Source: Rhexocercosporidium sp. MPI-PUGE-AT-0058
Lineage: Eukaryota > Ascomycota > Leotiomycetes > Helotiales
NCBI GenBank assembly: GCA_020746875.1
Contig: JAGTJL010000003.1
Coordinates: 3,100,001 to 3,164,000, forward strand
DNA: 64,000 bases
Direction: 5' to 3'
Shown here: positions 48,009-58,666 of the stretch, piece after piece
How positions within the stretch are numbered: the first letter of the stretch is position 1
How the letters are laid out: each line of letters opens with the position of its first letter
Program-made: the position numbers and the translations under genes
The notes under the pieces: generated by a model
What the model was told of the DNA's origin: nothing
The model's input: the letters and a program-made list of their open reading frames with translations, nothing else
Database searches by the model: none

Positions 48009-49213
48009 ATGCCAATCTCCAAAACAACCACCGCCGAACTAGCACTCCACTTCATCGAGACCCGCCCCGACCCAACAACCAGCTCCCCAAGCCTAATGTC
48101 TCAACTCGCCCACAGACAAGAATTGGTTTCCTATTGGGACATTAAACCCGGATCTCGAGTACTGGAGATAGGATGTGGACAGGGTGATACGACTGTGGTG
48201 CTTGCGGATGCGGTGGGCGAGACGGGGAGCGTTGTTGCGCTTGATCCGGGAAGTCCTGATTATGGTATGTGTTGTTTTAATTTCTCATAGAGAAGCATTC
48301 TGCTTATACTTCGCCATATGAAATACTCCACTCTGCTGTTTCGTTTTGTTTTGTTTTCGTCATTCTCCTGATCGTCTGGTCAAACATTTTCACGTTTCTC
48401 TATCTTGCCAAGAAAAGCGCAGCAATGATTTCAAACAAAGAGAAAACATCTTCAACCCTGCTCTTTCTACAAAATACCAAATTCCAATACTAACAACCCC
48501 CAGGCTCACCCTCAACCCTCGCCCAAGCCCAAGCCCACATCCTCTCCACCCCCCTCGGCCCCCGCATAACATTCCACTTCATCTCCCCCCTCCACTACCT
48601 CCGCACCTACACCGGACCCCCCTTCGACTACATCGTCCTCTCCCACTGCATCTACTACTTCGCCCACCCTTCAGACCTTCCCACCCTCCTAACCTCCCTC
48701 CTCCCCCACACCAAAACCCTCTGCATAGCCGAATGGTCCCTCCACGCCTCCTCTCTAGACCAGATCCCACACGTCATGACCGCCCTTCTGCTTTCGAATC
48801 TTGAGACGAAAAGGGAAGAGGAGAGTCAGAGGAATATCCGCACTGTACTGTCGCCTGCTCAGATTACGCACGCTGTTCTGTCTACCACGACTTCCGCTTC
48901 CACTTCCACTTTCACTTCCCCCTCCCCATCTCTATCACCAACGCCAAAATTCACCCTCCTCAAACAAGCAACCCTCCCCTCAAACCCAGGCCTCGAAGAC
49001 CCATTCTGGGAAACAAGCTACCTCCTGCGCACACGGAACAAGGAAATCGCCGCCCTGAAAGAGCGACAGAAAGGTGGGTCTGTAAGCGAGAGCGAGATCG
49101 TGGCGGTCGAGGCGAGTTATGATGCTATTGAAGCTTTGGTGGAGGGGTTAGAGGGTGGTGTTAGGGGGGTGAAGTGTATGGATTTTTGGGTTGGTGTTTT
49201 TGGAACGTCTTAG
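48009..49213 (+). CDS. SAM-dependent methyltransferase
   Basis: Two exons, 48009-48264 and 48504-49213, give 321 residues. The SAM-binding motif I is RVLEIGCGQGDTT, followed by motif post-I VVALDPG; motif II/III is FDYIVLSHCIYYF. The family covers small-molecule methylation; the substrate is not visible. The 239-nt intron is three to five times longer than its neighbours and contains a TGTTTTGTTTTG run. The second half carries a Ser/Thr low-complexity loop (STTTSASTSTFTSPS). No signal peptide, so cytosolic. Confidence 0.9.
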
Positions 49214-50009
49214 GCTTGGATGGGAAAGGAATGGGGCATAGAAGATAGTAGATCGGAAGTGCCAGTGTTAATTAAGCGAGAAGAAGAGTTCGGGATGGGG
49301 TATATTTCTAGGCGTTTAAAAGAGTGAGCAAAGGGAGAGAGAGGTATTGGGGACTTTGTCCTTTGCTCTTGCATTCGATCTGCAAGTCTTGTAGAAGGCT
49401 GAGCAAGTGTTTGATGTTTCAAAAAGCACGTTGCGTTTCTCTGATTAAGCATTCCACTGTTTTCAACTCTTGTGAACACATAGTTGTACTGTACGTGCTC
49501 ATCTTTTATAGAATGAGGATCGCATAGCTTTGAAGATACAAAGTCTACAGCTACCAGTACACCTTTGCATAAAAGCTCCTATTTTTTTAATCTTCTTATT
49601 ATTATTCCTTCTTCTTACTCTTTCTTCCTTCCATTCTTTCCAGCTCTGTCTACCACATCGCTGGAAGTATCCTCTCACTCACTCACTCATTCATTCAAAC
49701 CTCAAGGATTTCACATACGGTAAATTCTGCAAATCTCAGATTTGTTTGTTTGCTTCTAAAACTTCAATAATATGTAAGACTGCCTATGGGTGACCAGTCC
49801 ATCCGTCCACTCGGTCAAAAAGAACTGCAAAGACTGGCTGTGTTGACATTTTCAATTGCAAAGAAGCTCAGGTTAGCCGATCCTCTTCTCAATGCCAGTA
49901 CCAACTCCAACTCCAAACCCAGACCCAAAACCAGAGACCGAAACGCGAAAAGAGGCTAAACCTATCTTATCACCAAACTCCCTCCCTCCCACCACTCATC
50001 ACCATCTCC
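49214..50009. other. Intergenic, 0.8 kb
   Basis: Convergent tails of the methyltransferase and secreted paralogue A. No gene seen. Confidence 0.4.
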
Positions 50010-50915
50010 TCAAATACACACAATCGGCGCTCTCCACGCAACAGCAACCTGCCCATTCTCGTTCACAGGAAACAAGGCTCCCCAGAGATAAGGCTTCCAC
50101 TTCTTGATCGGGTGCAGGAAGGGTTCCGTGTGGAAACTGCCGTACCAGATGTCGATTCCGTCGGCGTGGGTTTGATCCCACCACTTTGAAGGGTCAGCTT
50201 GGGAACATGTGTTCGAGAGGGCGGAGAATAGTAGGGAGGAGAACACAGAAAGGGAGGGGACAAGGTGGAGGACTTACGTTGGCAATGCGTACGTCGACGT
50301 ACATGGGGCGAGAAGTTGCGAAAGACCAGCGTGCTGCTAGCCACTGTTCGCGTAATATGTCAGTAAACCCACCGTGGAAGCTCTCCAAACACGAAGAGAA
50401 TAAAAGGACAACGGAGAACCTACATTCCGAGCAACATGATCATTATAACCCACGAGATTACACTATCGCAAACATCAGCAAATAACTATCCAAAATCCGC
50501 ATCCACCACAGAAATGTCTCGATCAGAGGCAATTTAAAGCAAAAGAAAAACGAGGAAAACATACCTGATTATCATAAACCCACATAACCGCCCACCCATT
50601 CCAGCGACTCTTCTCCACATAAGCCACGGTGCACATCTCCTTATCCCACACATTCGGCTTACATGTCGTCGCTACAACGGGGAAGAACGGGCCGTCTTCG
50701 ATTGTAACGACTACTTCCTCGCCGGGTTGCCAGGTCGCAGAGCGGGATGGGAGTATGGTGGCTAGATCAGCTGTGTGGTTGGTGTTTGGGAAGGGTGTGT
50801 GGATGTTGGAGACGGGCTTGTAGGTTGGGTTGGGGGAGCTGGGGAGGGCGGAGGTGGAGGTGGTGAGAAGGAGGAAAGTCATGAGGGGGATGAGGAGGGT
50901 GGTTGTTGATGCCAT
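50010..50915 (-). CDS. Secreted cluster family, paralogue A
   Basis: Four exons on the minus strand, 50915-50565, 50462-50424, 50343-50278 and 50183-50010, give 209 residues. A signal peptide of about 23 residues is followed by a variable segment, the WQPGEEV motif, TCKPN, MCTVAYVEKSRWNGW, WVYDNQCN, YNDHVARNWLAARW, then VDVRIAN, IDIWYGSFHTEPF and a final APIVC. Four Cys line up with paralogues B, D and E. The second exon is only 39 nt. The exon 4 acceptor was chosen so that RIAN-WWDQ aligns with RITNAWTEK in paralogue B. It is the only copy on the minus strand and is divergent from B. I do not recognise the family; secretion is clear, function unknown. Confidence 0.83.
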
Positions 50916-51600
50916 GGTTGAGATGGGTTGGCCTTTGGGTAGAGTTGAACTGGATTGCAGGTGTTAGTGTGAGCTTGACGAAATATCAGGCAACATTTCC
51001 CAGGAAGGTAAGAAAATCCACCGTTCACTCTGAATGGTGGACTTCATGGCATGATACCAAAGTGTGTTAGCTGAGTACTCACTTTGTTGGATGATAATGC
51101 ACTTGTCAAGTTCTGGGACGTGATGGAAGTTGTCGAGTCGTTTGTCATTGAAGGAGGAAAGAAGAACCCTGGTCTTGGGCATGACGGGGTTTATTTATTT
51201 GCAACTAGTACGACGTATCTATGCACATGCAATCATCTATCCTAATGAATCAATATCAATTTCTCGGATTCATCTGAACTTTGAATAAAACTAGGGGAGT
51301 GACTATGATGACAGACGAACTCCTGTTCTAAAAGTCACAAGTGGCGCAACCGGCTATTCACCCTAATTCTGACCCACCCACACCCTCTCATAAATTTAAG
51401 TCTGCTCAGACAACCGCGTCTCATGTCACAAAAGCTTCTCTTTCAATCACTCTCAACACAATCAGCAGTGAGTTTGTTTCGAGACTCCTCCATCAGACTG
51501 CTTGTAGCAGTCGCCTTTCAGCTTATGCTGACAGTTTCATCGCAGCAGGCACGGAAACTAAAATCACTTCATAACCTCAACACTTAGTATTACCTTCAAA
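50916..51600. promoter_or_regulatory. Divergent promoter region between paralogues A and B
   Basis: 685 bases between the two start codons. It must contain both promoters. No coding signal. Confidence 0.45.
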
Positions 51601-52382
51601 ATGCGTCTCTACAATCCAAAAATCTCGATCGCCCTTGCAACACTTCTCCTCTTCCTCACTACCCTCGTACTCCCCTCTCCAATCGATCAGCACCTCACTG
51701 CCACCGAGAAGCTTGACCACCCTAGCTTCAACACAAGCTCTATCCAACAAACAGTCCCAACCTCTCACTTCGCCGAACAAACCGTTCCTTCACCAAACGG
51801 AGATGGAGTCCACATCATCATCACTCTCGAGCCTGGCGTAACCTTCCAGACCTGCGCTCCAAATTTGAATATGCCTACCATGTGCACCCTCGCGTACGTC
51901 GAGAAGAGCACTTGGGGTGGCTGGGGTGGGTTCTGGGTTTATGACAATCAGTGCAATTGGTTGGGTGCTAATGACCATGTTGCGAGAAACTGGTATAAAA
52001 TCTCATCTATCGTCTTGCTCCTTTCTGTCTCCCTATATCACAAAAACCCACTTGAATTGTTCTAGCTTCAGAAACCTTTTTAGTTCTGCGAGCAAAATGA
52101 ACACACTCCTCCTAAATCACACACTGACAAGTAATTTTTTTTAGGCTAGCAGCACGCTGGTCCTTAGCAAGCAAGCTCCGCTGGTTCGTCGATATCCGCA
52201 TCACCAACGCATGGACAGAGAAGCAGACCAAAGGGGTAGAGATCTGGTACGGCAGCCACTATCTTGAGCCCTTCTACCGACCTCTGTTTCCGCATCTCGC
52301 CTACGTGTACCTGGCTCAATATGCGTCGAAGACCAAGGGCGATATCTATGCTGTTTGGAGAACCCCATTCCTTTGCGATTAG
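51601..52382 (+). CDS. Secreted cluster family, paralogue B
   Basis: Two exons, 51601-51992 and 52145-52382, give 209 residues. Signal peptide of about 24 residues, then a longer variable N-terminal part than in the other copies. Shared core: TCAPN, MCTLAYVEKSTWGGWGG, WVYDNQCNWLGANDHVARNW, LAARWSLAS, VDIRITNAW, VEIWYGSHYLEPF, DIYAVWRTPFLC. The only intron (152 nt) splits the Trp codon after HVARN. The four conserved Cys (TC, MC, QC, LC) suggest two disulphides. No catalytic signature is visible. Confidence 0.87.
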
Positions 52383-52931
52383 AGGGTATTTATTTGCTGG
52401 TGCACAAGCTCGGTGGGTGTAGAATGGTTTCGCGTTGTATTCAGGGGATAGATGGTGGAGGAAGTGGCTAGCAGCGCGAAGGTGGTTATGCACAGAGACA
52501 CATTGCCTAGCTAGTAGCTACCAGCGATTCGAGAGAGCTTCAACCTTCAAGTTCCTCGACCATAGTAATCAAAATTGAGTGCCGTTGAATGCTGACCACT
52601 TGCCCCCAATTTGAGCAGTGTTGAAACGTGATATGTAGAAAATGTGGACCGTGTGGGCACTGTGGGAGACGCCAAGTGACGGGTTGAGAGCCATGAAAGA
52701 TTTCTTTGAGCAGTACATTAATAAGCGAAAAAAGAAGCCCTTAGTGCCATTCATTAACGATTGTTCGTGAAGTGAACCTAAACGTGCTGGGAAGCCAAGA
52801 CGCTAGCTAAGCGAATCAAAACAAAAATGCCTCCCATGTCTCCTTTCTTTCAAGCCATCCACTCTCTTCTTCTACCAACCAAGAATTCAAAGTACCTAAT
52901 CAAATAAGGGACAGTTTCATCCAAGAACGAA
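52383..52931. other. Intergenic between paralogues B and C
   Basis: 0.55 kb. Short promoter spacing typical of tandem copies. No remnant of a further copy could be recognised. Confidence 0.4.
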
Positions 52932-53578
52932 ATGACGATCATGATGAAGATCAATATCCTGGTCGCGCTGCTTACCTTCCTTTCCCTCGCTGCCTGCGCC
53001 CCGGCTGTCACCAACCAAGACTTGGACAGCGCCTTCACCAGCGGCTTTACCAACCACACCACCGAGATCGCATCTGGCCTCTCCTCCCGTGACACATGGA
53101 GACCTGGCCAGTACCGCTCTGTTGAGCTCGAACCCGGTCTCAAATTCCAGATCTGCTGCCCAAATCCAGACGATGCAAACATGTGTTACGTCTCCTTCGT
53201 CGAGAAGAGCACATGGGGAGCCTGGGCAGTCATGTGGGTATACGATAACATGTGCAATCAGCTCGGCTACAGCGAACACGTTGCTCGGAACTAGTGGGTT
53301 CCTCAATCTCTCGGGCTAGCGAGATGGTATGATGATCGATCCACAGGCTAGCTTCAACGTGGAATTTCGAGACCAGCCTACGCATGCAACTCCGGGTCAG
53401 AATCAGAACTAGCTGGAACGAAGATCTTAAGAAGGGCGTCAGTATCTACTACAACAATAATGCCAGAACGGAACCTTTCGTCAATAGCGAATGGCCTGTT
53501 TTCACATACAAGACAAGGGTTCAGTCGAACACTCCAGGCGATATCTATGCTGCTTTCAGAGCTGCATTTAGATATTGA
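52932..53578 (+). pseudogene. Secreted cluster family, paralogue C, stopped at the exon junction
   Basis: Exon 1 (52932-53293) encodes signal peptide, WRPGQYRSVELEPG, CCPN, MCYVSFVEKSTWGAW, WVYDNMCNQLGYSEHVARN. In the siblings the next codon is Trp (TGG). Here the sequence reads TA at the exon end followed by G both in the unspliced reading (53294) and after splicing to 53347, so TAG results either way. Exon 2 (53347-53578) is still open and homologous (LASTWNFETSLRM, VSIYYNNNARTEPF, DIYAAFRAAF), but it lacks the last conserved Cys. As it stands the product is 120 residues without the C-terminal half. It could be recent decay, a functional short form, or a population polymorphism. Confidence 0.75.
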
Positions 53579-54472
53579 TTCGTTCATGGAACCTAAAATA
53601 TTGTCTTGGACTTGGTAGCTTTAAAATTCTGTTGAGGGGGGATCTTGGTCTTGATTTCTCATGCGTGCGTGGTCTTCCTGGGGAAGTCATGAGCCTCAGT
53701 GTTCATCTACATGTTTTTAGTTGCGAGGTAGATGAGAGCAAATGAAAATCCGAGTGCAAAGTCTCAATAGATGTTGTAAGTCATATATCGCTGTGAGACT
53801 AACACAAACCAAAGTGGGATGCGATGAAGTTAAGAATTCATGCTCGTTGACGTGTAAAATACGAATGCATCTTAGTCATGAACTCGAGTAGGATCGTTCT
53901 CGTGGTGGACAGAAAAGTAAGACTAATTAATGACGTTCAACTTCCAAGCACACAGTATGCTTTTAAAATTCAATATTTTTACACACTTACCCGGGTTAAA
54001 TTTGATGACCCATGATCGTTACGAGGAGTCCAAATTACTGGTCAAAAGTTGACTTTGCAAGTCGGACCGGTTGTTGAATTCCACTCTATTTGGTCCATCG
54101 TGAGAAGTTGTAAAGAGTGAATAAACGAGTCAATCGCTCGCTCTGTCTTAGCTCCGCCGCTCTCTTCAACAAGTTCTCTTCTCATTACCCCCTCTTGATC
54201 TTTTACTTTTCAACCACGACCAAAATCAGATCAAGCACAACGTAATACACACAAACAACAGTCTTCCTCTGGAGGCTAAGCTCGACCTGCATGTAAGTAG
54301 AACCCATCCGCTCGCTCTGTCCCTTGGTTTTCCGACTTTGGCTGTCGATCAAAGGTCAACAGCCGGCTGCTCCTCTACCCTCCAAGCCTAGGGATACCTG
54401 AGCTCAATCCAGGAGATAGACTGACATAATTGTAGCTAGATACGAACAGAGCTACCAAGCATCATTTTCAAG
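53579..54472. other. Intergenic between paralogues C and D, 0.9 kb
   Basis: The largest gap inside the cluster. AT-rich near 53750-54060, then a leader that may include a 5' UTR intron (GTAAGT near 54294 with a CTAG acceptor before 54440). No extra copy seen. Confidence 0.4.
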
Positions 54473-55423
54473 ATGAATGCCATCATGAAGACCCTCGGTC
54501 TCCTCATCTTCGCTCTCCTTTCGCTCACCTCCATGGTCAACTCAGCCCCAGCTACCACAACCAACCACTATGATAGTGGATACGCCAATCAAACTGCCGA
54601 CGTTGCTTCTATTCAAGCTCGCTGGGAACCAGGTCAAAAAGTCACCACCATTCTTGAGCCAGGAGATACAGTAGGTGGATTGGGTCATCCAGGTCCCTGG
54701 GAACTCGCTCTCGACACTTGCGCACCCAACACAGCAGACTGGACTATGTGCACAGTGACCTACATCGAAAAGAGTACCTGGGGAGGCTGGGGTGTGGTTA
54801 TGCTCTATGACAATTGGTGCAATCGAATTGGTTACAATGATCATGTTGCCCGAAATGTAAGCTTGAATCACCTCCTCGCAAACCATGGTGGTCTAACGAC
54901 AGGTTACTGATTTGTGTAATAGTGGCTATCCTCATTCTGGTCGCTCTCATCTGCAGTTAGTTGAACCTTTCCGCTGTTTGCACAAGCAGATTGTCCTATG
55001 ACCGACATTCCTAGGTTCATAATAGACTCTAGGGCTGATATATTCTACAGTTGCGAATGTATGTTGATATCAAGATCACCAATGCATGGACTGATTCCAT
55101 GAACAAAGGTGTTGAGGTTTCGTACCAGTAAGTAGCTCTTGGTCATTGCTTCCCCAGCAAGTTCTGCTTTCGAATGCCTGGGCCCTGGGCCCCCCTCAAA
55201 AACAATTCTCAGTGATCTTGAAGACAATCACTACCTTCAAAGTGTCATTCTGACTTTGATACTTAGCAAATACCACTCCGAACCTTTCGTCAAAAACCCC
55301 TACCCTCAATGGAACAACTATCTTTGGAAAGACCGCATCCCATCCCACGAGGCAGGTCAGGTATACTCTGCTTTCAAAGTTCCCTTCAAATGCCAAGGAG
55401 ACCCAGACTGGTATCAAAAGTAG
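54473..55423 (+). CDS. Secreted cluster family, paralogue D
   Basis: Four exons, 54473-54856, 54923-54955, 55051-55127 and 55267-55423, give 216 residues. Signal peptide of about 24 residues; then WEPGQKV, an insertion rich in Gly/Pro, TCAPN, MCTVTYIEKSTWGGWGV, LYDNWCNRIGYNDHVARN, WLSSFWSLSSA, LRMYVDIKITNAW, VEVSYHKYHSEPF and FKCQGDPDWYQK, a tail extended by eight residues after the last Cys. Exon 2 has only 33 nt. The intron after ARN lies in the same place as in A and B; the other two are private to D. All joins are in phase. Confidence 0.84.
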
Positions 55424-55941
55424 TGGGGGGCATGGGGTGTTGACGATGTTCGCGATCTATCAATTACTGCGTTGATTTCTTCAACGGCGACAAGCACGCG
55501 GGCTCGCGGGACTCTGTTACATAGTTGATCCCAAATGAATACATGATTTTTTCTAGCGAAGTCTAACTCACATATATCGTGAGTCGTTATTTTGCTCCTC
55601 GCTTTTCAAATATTTTTTTACCGATGTGAGACCGAGTCAATGCATCTCAAAGAGATTTTCATATCAAGTTCGAACCCTTAGCATGATGAATTCAGATTCA
55701 CCTTAGGCAAGTAAGAAAATTAGCCCAGAGCGACAAGAATCAACTAGTCTCCTATCTTTATCTTAGACAGCTTCTTTCCTTTCGGACCATCCTTTCCACA
55801 ACAAAAACACAACGACAAGAAAACCAAGTAAACACACCACAACCCTAGACAAAAAAGCTGCAAACTCCCTCGTATGTATACTTTCCCAAGATTCAGATCA
55901 TCGAGCTAAAATTGTCTTCTAGATCTCACACAGCCTCTCTA
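55424..55941. other. Intergenic between paralogues D and E
   Basis: 0.5 kb. A GTATGT...TCTTCTAG pair at about 55872-55921 may be a 5' UTR intron of paralogue E. Confidence 0.4.
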
Positions 55942-56683
55942 ATGTCCCAAATGCCTACCGCGACAATGCAGTCGATCATTCACCTCATCTTTCTCCTCCT
56001 CGCCCTCATCTCCCCCGTTATCTCTGCTCCCGCTGCGGGTAGTAACTCTATCGTTGAAGAGAACCATGGCCTTGTCAGCCGCAACACTTCCAACATCTCT
56101 GCCATCCTCTCACCTCTTGAAGACGCCTGGGTCCCTGGTGAGCCCGCCACTATCTTTGTCGAATCCGGCGCTCACAATATCTACTATAAATCCTGCGAGC
56201 CCAACGGAGGTGACCAGTATCAGTGCACAGTGTCCTTCGTCCAAAGCAACGCTGCAGACTATGCCTACATGTGGATCTACGACCATCAATGCCGACAGAT
56301 TGGCTTCAATGGACATGTCTCTCGTGAGGATCTGGCGGATAGGTTCTCCATGTCGTCGCAGCTCCCCAACTACGTTGACGTCAACATTGAGCGTGGTTGG
56401 AACCCAACTCATCCGTCGGGTGTCAAAGTTTGTGAGTAGAACACCTCGTCTTCCCGCGCACTCTTGAATAAGTTCAAGATTCGGATAAAGAGCTTGCCTT
56501 GAGAATCCACCCAACTTCTAATCAAATACTAACACGCTCACAGGGTATGGTGCCTTCTACAGCCCGGAACCATTCCTCCTTCCGCCTCAACAGTGGCTCG
56601 CTCAACTCAATAGAGACATACTCGAATCCAACACCGCTGGCCGTTACTGGTGGGTATTTCGGATTCCGTTCTTGTGTGCCTGA
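55942..56683 (+). CDS. Secreted cluster family, paralogue E (most divergent)
   Basis: Two exons, 55942-56431 and 56544-56683, give 209 residues; an internal ATG at 55966 would give the best signal peptide. Shared elements are weaker but in order: WVPGEPA, SCEPNGGDQYQCTVSFVQ (the KSTWGGW segment is replaced by SNAADYAY), MWIYDHQCRQIGFNGHVS, LPNYVDVNIERGW, VKVWYGAFYSPEPF, YWWVFRIPFLC. The four Cys are kept. The single intron splits the Trp of VWYG, a place where no sibling has one, and the intron after HVARN is missing. It is the last recognisable copy of the cluster. Confidence 0.83.
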
Positions 56684-57166
56684 AGTGCAAAACTTGAAGC
56701 ACTCGATAACTTTCTGCGAGTCAGGGGTTAGGGTGGTAATTTGACACTTGCTGAGCTTGCGAGCTTTTATGTTCCTAGGGGAACAGGCTTTGCATTCAGT
56801 CAGAACTTTTCATGGAATTCTAGTTAGAGCTTCGGTGCTTGGCTGGCGCAGAATCAGAATTAGTGGTTAATTTACGATGGATTTTCTTCAGTTTATGCCG
56901 GTCGCTAAAATGAACTGGCATTACTATCCGTTGAGATTTGATGAAACAGATTCACAGAATGGCGGAGAGGATAGCGAAGTTCGAATTCACCAAGCGCACC
57001 TTGATAGCCAGCTTGCAGGATATGCGAAAGAATATCAGCAGAAGGTTAGGAAGAAGTTTTCACAGGGCTAGAGCACTCTCTGACGTCCGATGCTCAAGTG
57101 TGTGAAAAAGGAGGTTTGTAGAACTTTTGTGTATGTTCTGAGTTTTGTTTCTGACATGTGAGGTGT
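56684..57166. other. Intergenic, 0.5 kb
   Basis: A 64-codon frame at 56877-57071 (+) is hydrophilic and codon-poor; I could not relate it to the cluster family. Otherwise empty. Confidence 0.35.
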
Positions 57167-58250
57167 TCAAGTTGACAAGACTGGACAGAGAGAGAAATTC
57201 TGTTTTATAGTCTTACGTGAGCATGGAGATGTATCCCACGGAGCCAAAGCATCTCCCCTCGCAGTCAGCTGTAGGACATCGACGAGCGGAGCCGGGAGTC
57301 TATTCATCCATCTTTGCATCTCCTCCTGCGTTGTATTCGTCTCTGAATGCTCGTCCTGATAGAAACTTTCGAATCGGTCGGGGAATTCCAAGTTGTCTTA
57401 GCGAGGGATTACCGTGTTAGCACCGACCTCAGCTCACCGCCAAATAGGAATCAGAGCCAGACTCGGACGGGTACGATCTCCGTGTATCCTATCAAAGACT
57501 GGCATATTGATTCGCTCATCCGGATGTTTGACGCGATTTAAGACATTCACCGACATGCGTATAGCCTTGTAGATTTTTCGAAGTGTGAAAGGCCGATCGA
57601 AGTTGCCGAATCTGCGACACGACGCAATGTGATCGACCAAAACGCCACGCAAAAGTTCCGTGAAAGCAGTTGGGCCAGTCCCAGAGCAGTATTCGCCAAT
57701 ACCGCAAGACATCAGGAGCTCGGTGGTGCCGCCTTCGCTTGTCTCACCGACTCGGCTGGCAGCACCGGCGCTGCAGCAGTTTACGATGACGATGATGTCG
57801 GAAGCTGCGCGGGTGAAGGTGGCTTGGAGAGTGTGCCAGTTGAGATCTGGGAAGCGAGAAGAGTCACTGTCGCTTTGGCTGAAAGTAACGAGGTCAGCAT
57901 GGAGATTCGGGGGGAAAGATGAAAGAGTTTTCTGTTTTTGGCACCACAGAGCAGACTTACTTGGTACTAAGCCACAAGAGCTCTCCTTTGCTGTTTAGGC
58001 ATCCATGTCCAGAGTAGAAGAGTACAAGCAAGTTATCGGGATGCGAATACCTAGTCTTGAGGTCGTGCAGGATATTCTCGGTGTAGGCGAAAGGATTGCT
58101 TGAAGGGATGCGATAGTGATTGAGCCTGGTGAGGTTGTAATAGTGACAAAGGATCTTGGATAGATCATTCATTTGATGTAAGACTCCCAAATCGTCATCT
58201 TCCCACGAGAACATTATAAAGTGAACTCCTTTGTAAGAGTACCCCGTCAT
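57167..58250 (-). CDS. Small caspase-like (peptidase C14 type) protein
   Basis: Exon 57961-58250 holds GVHFIMFSWEDDDLGVL, IPSSNPFAYTENIL and the histidine motif VLFYSGHG; exon 57438-57878 holds the cysteine motif VIVNCCSAGAA. Both catalytic residues of the caspase fold (His, Cys) are therefore present. In fungi such domains occur alone or at the front of NLR-like proteins and cut after basic or acidic residues in cell-death pathways. There is no repeat or NACHT region attached. The reading stops at 57434 unless an intron is spliced; the homologous tail (FYQDEHSETNTTQEE, LPAPLVDVLQLTARGDALA) continues at 57167-57365 and can be joined by a GTGAGC/AAAG intron of 72 nt. An alternative, better-looking acceptor near 57396 would break the frame. 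The start at 58250 is the first ATG; an upstream exon behind the TTTACAG at about 58320 is possible. Confidence 0.78.
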
Positions 58251-58666
58251 AATACTGGCTGTCGTGGGATGTGTGGGCGCAGGCGGAGGGACGTAGAGGG
58301 TTGGTGATAAATTCAAGATCTGTAAAGGAGAATCACAAGGAATTTAGCACTTCGAAAAGAAACAGAATACAACGCGGTCGACGTGTTGAGTTAGAAGAAA
58401 TAGAAAATCGAGTCAGGCCTAGCGTATTATTGTGGGGCTGTCTGCATCACAAGTCAGGCAGAGCCGGGGTGTCACTGCACTTTTGCGCCCTTTAACTAAA
58501 TCCAGGTGGGCAGAATAAAGGCATGAAGAGGTAGCAAAAGCCTAAATCTTTTTGATACTACTCGTGACATTCATGCCTAGATGAGCCGTCATTTGTCCTG
58601 CGGCACTAGTTGAAGAAAAGGGTATCGGTTTTGTTTACTTTAAAGCATGCCCTGGAAGCGAGAAAC
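58251..58666. other. Intergenic, 0.4 kb
   Basis: 5' flank of the caspase-like gene, which may hide a short first exon, and 3' flank of the F-box gene. Confidence 0.35.

Noticed and set aside
56877..57071. 64-codon frame after paralogue E as a sixth family member
   Set aside because: None of the family motifs (YDN, HVARN, WYG, EPF) is present in any frame.
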